A stretch of 64,000 nt of DNA from DATHGT01 sp035317605. GTDB taxonomy: Bacteria > Methylomirabilota > Methylomirabilia > Rokubacteriales > CSP1-6. Below the pieces are notes generated by a model, which was not told where the DNA came from, made no database searches, and saw nothing but the letters and a program-made list of their open reading frames with translations. The number at the start of each line of letters is the position of its first letter. The first letter of the stretch is position 1. A program made the translations under genes and the position numbers. The stretch covers positions 1 through 64,000 of the forward strand of contig DATHGT010000209.1 in assembly GCA_035317605.1 (NCBI GenBank), given 5' to 3'. This document shows, piece by piece, positions 59,665 to 64,000 of this stretch.

Positions 59665-61025
59665 CCACCGTCCTCTCGTTCATCGTCGTCATCGGCGTCC
59701 TGATCCTCATCCACGAATGGGGGCACTTCATCGTCGCCCGCTGGTCGGGCGTCGGCGTAGAGCGCTTCTCGATCGGCTTCGGGCCGGTGCTGCTGCGCTG
59801 GCGGGGCAAGGAGACGGAGTACTGTCTGTCCGTCATCCCCATGGGTGGCTACGTCAAGATGATGGGCGAGGAGAACCCGCTGGAGGGCGGCGGGACGCTG
59901 ACCTACGATCCCGCGAAGGCCTTCGCCCTCAAGCCGCTGTGGGCGCGCTTCCTGATCGTCTTCGCGGGGCCCGGCATGAACTTCGTGCTGGCCGCCGTGA
60001 TCTTCACCGTCGTGCTCGCCACGGTGGGTCGTCCCGTGTGGCCTCCCACGATCGGCCGCGTGGCCCCCGCCGGCGCCGCCGCCGCGGCCGGGCTGCAGAC
60101 CGGCGACACGATCGTGAAGGCCGACGGTCGGCGCATCGCGCACTGGGAGGATCTCGAGCGCGTGGTGGCAGCCTCCGGGGGACGCCCGCTCCGTCTCACG
60201 GTGTCGCGCGCCGGCACCCTCCACGACGTGAACGTGACGCCTCGACTCACCGAGGCGCGGGACCCGATCTTCAAGGACACGCACCAGACCTGGGACGTCG
60301 GCGTCGGGCCGCAGCTCCAGCCGCAGATCGGCTCCGTCAACTCCGGCTCACCGGCGGACAAGGCGGGATTGAAGGCCGGCGATGCGGTCGTCGCCGTCGC
60401 CGGGCAGCCGGTCTTCACGCCCGAAGAGTTGATGCAGGCCATCCAGAAGCGCGCGGGCCAGACCTTCGAGGTCTCGGTCGAGCGCGAGGGGCGACGCCTG
60501 CCGCTGACCGTCACGGCCAACGCGGTGAAGGAAAAGAACGCGGCCGGAGAGGACGTCGAGGTCGGCCGCATCGGGGTCGGCATCGTCACCCGGACCGTGA
60601 ACTACGAGCCGTATCCGCCGCACAAGGCCGTGTGGCATGGCGCGGTCAAGACGTGGGACATGACCGCGCTCACCGCCAAGGGTCTCTGGAAGATCGTCTC
60701 CCGGCAGATCGACTCGTCCAACATCGGCGGGCCGATCCAGATCGCCTCCGAGGCCGGCCGTCAGGCCAAGGAGGGGCCGGCGTCGCTGGCCCTCTTCACC
60801 GCGATCATCAGCGTGAACCTGGCGTTGTTGAATCTGTTGCCGGTCCCCATGCTCGACGGGGGGCATCTGTTCTTCTTCGTCATCGAGGGCGTCATGGGCC
60901 GGCCGCTCTCGCTGAGGAAGCGCGAGGCCGCCCAACAGCTCGGCTTCGTCTTGCTCATGCTGCTGATGGTGTACGCGCTCTATAACGATCTCGTACGCAT
61001 CGACGCGTTTCGATTCTTCCGATAG
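59661..61025 (+). CDS. rseP: RseP-type site-2 membrane protease
   Basis: This 454-residue zinc metalloprotease cuts membrane-spanning anti-sigma factors and signal peptides. The zinc motif HEWGH is in the first helix, and the LDG motif is in LLPVPMLDGGHL. Two PDZ domains are seen at about residues 125-200 and 220-300 (PAGAAAAAGLQTGD, SPADKAGLKAGD). ATG 59661 overlaps dxr. Four membrane helices are expected. Confidence 0.94.
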   Translation: MTTVLSFIVVIGVLILIHEWGHFIVARWSGVGVERFSIGFGPVLLRWRGKETEYCLSVIPMGGYVKMMGEENPLEGGGTLTYDPAKAFALKPLWARFLIVFAGPGMNFVLAAVIFTVVLATVGRPVWPPTIGRVAPAGAAAAAGLQTGDTIVKADGRRIAHWEDLERVVAASGGRPLRLTVSRAGTLHDVNVTPRLTEARDPIFKDTHQTWDVGVGPQLQPQIGSVNSGSPADKAGLKAGDAVVAVAGQPVFTPEELMQAIQKRAGQTFEVSVEREGRRLPLTVTANAVKEKNAAGEDVEVGRIGVGIVTRTVNYEPYPPHKAVWHGAVKTWDMTALTAKGLWKIVSRQIDSSNIGGPIQIASEAGRQAKEGPASLALFTAIISVNLALLNLLPVPMLDGGHLFFFVIEGVMGRPLSLRKREAAQQLGFVLLMLLMVYALYNDLVRIDAFRFFR

Positions 61026-61042
61026 CATGTCAGAGCAATTTT

Positions 61043-61111
61043 GAGGAGCGCCTCGGCTTCGCCGGGGCGTGACGAGCGTTTGGGGGTTTGGGGGCCATTT
61101 CTGGGCCCCCA
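61043..61111 (+). repeat. Two-hairpin repeat, copy E (upstream of ispG)
   Basis: This reads GAGGAGCGCCTCGGC-TTC-GCCGGGGCG, then GACGAGCGTTTGGGGG and a second hairpin TGGGGGCC...GGGCCCCCA. It fills the rseP-ispG gap, ending 15 bases before the ispG ATG, just before its CAGGAG ribosome-binding site. Same orientation as copies A and C. Confidence 0.8.
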
Positions 61112-61126
61112 TGACAGGAGATCCTG

Positions 61127-62224
61127 ATGATCACGCGACGCAAGACCCGGCAGATCCAGATGGGCGGCGTGAAGGTCGGCGGCGACGCGCCCATCACCGT
61201 GCAATCCATGACCAAGACCGACACGCGGGACGTGCAGGCCACGCTGCTCGAGATCTGGGCCCTGGAGGCGGCGGGCTGCGAGGTCGTGCGCTGCGCCGTT
61301 CCCGTCCGCGAGGCCGCGGAGAAGCTGGGCGAGATCAAGCGCCAGATCCGCATTCCGCTGGTGGCCGACATCCACTTCAACTACAAGCTGGCGCTGATCG
61401 CGCTCGAGCAGGGCGTGGACGGACTCCGGCTCAATCCCGGCAACATCGGCGGCAAGCAGTTCGTCCATGAGGTCGTCAACCTCGCCAAGGACAAGCGCAT
61501 CCCCATTCGCATCGGGGTGAACGCCGGATCGCTGGAAAAAGACCTCCTGGCAAGATACGGAGGTCCGACGGCCAAGGGGATGGTGGAGTCTGGCTTGCGT
61601 CACATCCGGATCCTCGAGGACTGCAATTATCCGGAGATGAAGATCTCGCTCAAGGCCTCCGATCCGCTGATGATGATCGAGGCGTATCGGATCCTGGCGG
61701 ACCAGGTGGACTATCCGTTCCACCTCGGCGTCACGGAAGCCGGGACCCCGGGTGTCGGCACCATCAAGTCCGCGGTGGGCCTGGGGGCGCTGCTGTCGGA
61801 GGGGATCGGCGACACGATTCGCGTGTCGCTGTCCGCCGATCCGACGGAAGAGGTCAGGGTCGGGCTCGACATCCTCAAGGCTCTCGGATTGCGCAAGGGC
61901 GGACTCACGTTCGTGTCCTGCCCCTCGTGCGGCCGGGCCGACGTCGATCTCGTCAAGCTCGCCAGAGAGGTCGAGGACGAGTTCCGGGGGCTCAACGAGG
62001 AGATCCACATCGCGGTGATGGGCTGCGAGGTCAACGGACCCGGCGAAGCGCGCGCGGCCGACATCGGCGTCGCCGGCGGCCGCGGCATCGGGCTGATCTT
62101 CAAGAATGGCGAAGTCGTCCGCAAGGTCCCGGAGAAGGACATCGTGCAGGCGATGCGCGAGGAAGTCGATCGGTTCATATCGGAGCGAAAGGCCGCCCAC
62201 GCCGCGGCCGGAGGGGCCGCCTGA
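61127..62224 (+). CDS. ispG: 4-hydroxy-3-methylbut-2-enyl diphosphate synthase
   Basis: This 365-residue [4Fe-4S] enzyme converts MEcPP to HMBPP late in the MEP pathway. It has ITVQSMTKTDTRD at the start, the TIM-barrel motif VADIHFNYKLAL, and cluster cysteines in FVSCPSCGRAD and MGCEVNGPGEA. A CAGGAG site precedes the ATG. The next gene is a small [2Fe-2S] ferredoxin-like protein, a possible electron donor. Confidence 0.95.
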   Translation: MITRRKTRQIQMGGVKVGGDAPITVQSMTKTDTRDVQATLLEIWALEAAGCEVVRCAVPVREAAEKLGEIKRQIRIPLVADIHFNYKLALIALEQGVDGLRLNPGNIGGKQFVHEVVNLAKDKRIPIRIGVNAGSLEKDLLARYGGPTAKGMVESGLRHIRILEDCNYPEMKISLKASDPLMMIEAYRILADQVDYPFHLGVTEAGTPGVGTIKSAVGLGALLSEGIGDTIRVSLSADPTEEVRVGLDILKALGLRKGGLTFVSCPSCGRADVDLVKLAREVEDEFRGLNEEIHIAVMGCEVNGPGEARAADIGVAGGRGIGLIFKNGEVVRKVPEKDIVQAMREEVDRFISERKAAHAAAGGAA

Positions 62225-62267
62225 GCGCGGCCCAAGAGGCCGCCGAGGCGGCCAGAGGGGGAGCCTG

Positions 62268-62600
62268 ATGGGCCAGTACAACAGCCACGTCTTCGTGTGC
62301 ACGAGCGGTGAGGATTGTCCGACGCGGGGCGACGTCGAAGCGCACGTCAAGTTCCTGCGGGCCGAAGCCGTGCGCGCCGGGCTCAAGACCGACGTGCGGA
62401 TCAACAAGGCCGGCTGCTTCTCGCAGTGCGGTCACGGTCCGATGATCGTGGTCTATCCGGACAACGTGTGGTACTCGGGCGTCAAGCAAGAGGACCTCAA
62501 GGAGATCTTCGAGTCTCATATCCTCGGCGGCAAGCCCGTGGAGCGCCTCGTCTACGACCCGGGCGTCAAGGGCCCGAACAAGACCCCCGACGCCAAATAG
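62268..62600 (+). CDS. Thioredoxin-like [2Fe-2S] ferredoxin
   Basis: This 110-residue protein matches the thioredoxin-fold [2Fe-2S] ferredoxins. It has N-terminal HVFVCTSGEDCPTRG and the later INKAGCFSQCGHGPMIVVYP, giving the four-cysteine set. The last segment is LVYDPGVKGPN. A GGGGGAG site precedes ATG 62268. The close spacing to ispG (43 bases) suggests it may feed electrons to that cluster enzyme; this is inference. Confidence 0.85.
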   Translation: MGQYNSHVFVCTSGEDCPTRGDVEAHVKFLRAEAVRAGLKTDVRINKAGCFSQCGHGPMIVVYPDNVWYSGVKQEDLKEIFESHILGGKPVERLVYDPGVKGPNKTPDAK

Positions 62601-62622
62601 CGCATTGAGGGGGGCCGACATG

Positions 62623-62641
62623 GCGCGGGCGAAGCCCGCGC
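62623..62641. terminator. Short hairpin between the ferredoxin-like gene and proS
   Basis: GCGCGGGC-GAA-GCCCGCGC is a perfect 8-bp stem with the same stem sequence as the hairpin at 14208-14226. No T-run follows, so termination is unproven. It lies 22 bases after the ferredoxin stop and upstream of the proS ribosome-binding site AGGAGG. Confidence 0.35.
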
Positions 62642-62669
62642 TCGGAAACCGCAGGAGGATCGGTATCCC

Positions 62670-64000
62670 TTGCATCTGAGCACTTCGCTCGTTCCAACAT
62701 TGCGGGAAGAGCCGGCCGAGGCGGAGGCGCTGAGCCACCGGCTCATGTTGAGGGCCGGGCTCGTGCGTCAGCTCGCGGCCGGCGTGTTCGTCTGGCTGCC
62801 GATGGGCCAGCGCGTCCTCGACAAGGTCGCCGCGATCATCCGTGAGGAGATGAACGCGATCGGCGGGCAGGAAATCACGATGCCGGTGATCCACCCCGCC
62901 GAGATCTGGAAGCAGTCGGGCCGCTGGGACGGTATTCCCGAGATGTTCAAGCTCGTGGACCGCCACGGCCGCGAGATGTGTCTGGGCATGACCCACGAGG
63001 AAGTGGTGGCGTGGCTGGCCGCCCGCGAGATCAAGTCGTATCGGGATCTGCCGCAGATCTGGTACCAGATCCAGACCAAGGAGCGCGACGAGGCGCGGCC
63101 CCGCTCGGGCGTCCTGAGGACGCGGGAGTTCGTGATGAAGGACTCCTACACGCTCGATCCCGACGACGCGGCCCTCGATCGTTCCTACGGCGCCCACGAG
63201 CGCGCGTATCGGCGGATCTTCGAGCGGTGCGGGCTCGTCTTTCACGTCGTCCAGTCCGACACCGGCATGATGGGCGGTCACAGCGCTCACGAATTCATGG
63301 CCCCCAGCGCGGCCGGCGAGGACGAGATCGCGATGTGCGCGAGCTGTGGCTACGCCGCCAACGTCGAGCTGGCGCGGTCGGTCCCGCCGGCTCTGGAGTT
63401 TCCCCAGGGCGCGCGGGAAGACGTGGCGACGCCGAACGCGCGGACGATCGCCCAGGTCGCGGCCCTTCTCGGGATCGATCCGCGGCTGACCGTCAAGTCG
63501 CTGCTCTACGTCGCGCCGCGCGGGGGACCGATCCTGGTGCTCGTGCGCGGCGACCACAACCTGCACGAGCGCAAGCTGCTGCGCGCGGTGGGCGAGGAGT
63601 GCCGGCCCGCGCACCCCGACGAGGTCCCGGCGCTTCTCGGCGCGCCGGTGGGCTCGGTCGGACCGCTCGGCGCCCGCGTGCCCATCGTGGCCGACGAGAC
63701 CCTGCGCGGGGGAACGTACGTCGTGGGAGCCAACCGCGAAGGGTTCCACGTGCGCGGGGTGAAGCCGGACGTCGACTTCCCGTGCCGCTTCGCCGACCTG
63801 CACGCGGTCCTGCCCGGAGAGGCCTGCACGGTGTGCGGCCAGGCGCTGACCGTCGAGCGGGTGATCGAGATCGGCAACATCTTCAAGCTCGGCACCAAGT
63901 TCTCGGAGGCCCTGGGCGCCCGCTACCTCGACGAGACGGGCCAGGAGCGTCCCATCGTCATGGGCAGCTATGGGATCGGTCCGGCGCGCATCGCCGCCGC
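62670..64000 (+). CDS. proS: Prolyl-tRNA synthetase (partial, runs off the right edge)
   Basis: About 443 residues are visible of a class II synthetase, bacterial long type. Motifs include HRLMLRAGLVRQLAAGVFVWLP, motif 2 TKERDEARPRSGVLRTREFVMKD, and the start of the editing (INS) domain after about residue 220 (VKSLLYV, VRGDHNLHERKL). The catalytic core resumes at GNIFKLGTKFSEALGA and GSYGIGPAR. The start is TTG 62670, eleven bases after AGGAGG. The gene continues past the window end. Confidence 0.93.
   Translation, partial: MHLSTSLVPTLREEPAEAEALSHRLMLRAGLVRQLAAGVFVWLPMGQRVLDKVAAIIREEMNAIGGQEITMPVIHPAEIWKQSGRWDGIPEMFKLVDRHGREMCLGMTHEEVVAWLAAREIKSYRDLPQIWYQIQTKERDEARPRSGVLRTREFVMKDSYTLDPDDAALDRSYGAHERAYRRIFERCGLVFHVVQSDTGMMGGHSAHEFMAPSAAGEDEIAMCASCGYAANVELARSVPPALEFPQGAREDVATPNARTIAQVAALLGIDPRLTVKSLLYVAPRGGPILVLVRGDHNLHERKLLRAVGEECRPAHPDEVPALLGAPVGSVGPLGARVPIVADETLRGGTYVVGANREGFHVRGVKPDVDFPCRFADLHAVLPGEACTVCGQALTVERVIEIGNIFKLGTKFSEALGARYLDETGQERPIVMGSYGIGPARIAA

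Noticed and set aside
62608..62645. Sixth copy of the two-hairpin repeat before proS
   Set aside because: Only GGGGGGCC and a generic GC stem match. The GAGGAGCGCC start, ACGAGCG link and second hairpin are missing.
1..64000. CRISPR arrays, tRNA or rRNA genes, insertion sequences, prophage
   Set aside because: No regularly spaced repeats, no cloverleaf candidate in the short intergenic gaps, and no transposase, integrase or phage protein was seen.

Overview
The window is about 64 kb of very GC-rich bacterial DNA (roughly 70% by eye). Genes are tightly packed, with many ATGA/GTGA overlaps and frequent GTG or TTG starts. No rRNA, tRNA, insertion sequence, phage or CRISPR array is visible, and no stretch over 300 bases lacks a gene. 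Gene content fits an uncultured Gram-negative soil-type lineage: full ISC system with HscA/HscB, MEP isoprenoid genes, a Pup homologue outside Actinobacteria, and selenocysteine decoding. Rokubacteria/Methylomirabilota would fit, but that is inference from content and composition.

Layout. 1-8.2 kb (minus strand): an accessory catabolic block with the start of a secreted protein, an amidase, a small unknown protein, a Dpp-type ABC importer without its ATPases, a PdxA2-type dehydrogenase and a DUF1537 acid-sugar kinase. 8.2-14.2 kb (plus): TlpA/CcdA thiol-redox pair, homoserine kinase, long dCTP deaminase, Pup, FmdB, a LysR regulator and SelD. SelD is read through an in-frame UGA (selenocysteine). 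14.2-17.7 kb: orphan anti-sigma factor, GT4 glycosyltransferase, ADP-forming acyl-CoA synthetase. 17.9-27 kb: MoxR / DUF58 / von Willebrand A operon, including a 1459-residue protein with three MIDAS motifs, followed by a TPR protein.

27-37.5 kb: a GalT-fold protein whose nucleophile position is changed, then the isc operon (iscR-iscS-iscU-iscA-hscB-hscA-fdx-iscX). After that come a minus-strand DsrE/F/H-like trio and a second desulfurase/scaffold pair with cysE and an HD protein. The isc-operon IscS has lost the PLP lysine and the catalytic histidine but keeps its sulfur-carrying cysteine. The second desulfurase is intact, but its scaffold partner has lost the third cluster-ligand cysteine.

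37.5-43.9 kb: DNA polymerase IV, two ferritin-like proteins, biotin carboxylase plus a minimal biotinyl protein, and the principal sigma factor (minus). 43.9-50.8 kb: malic enzyme with an apparent one-base frameshift, glycosyltransferase 2, aminotransferase, methyltransferase, a GT-C/DUF2993-like fusion, and endonuclease III. 50.8-64 kb: a housekeeping run rplM-rpsI-argC-argJ-rpsB-tsf-pyrH-frr-uppS-cdsA-dxr-rseP-ispG-ferredoxin-proS (proS cut by the window end).

The main unexplained structure is a roughly 73-bp two-hairpin repeat, seen five times (30237, 30661, 40522, 56828, 61043), always immediately 5' of a gene. One copy is read through as part of the uppS coding sequence.
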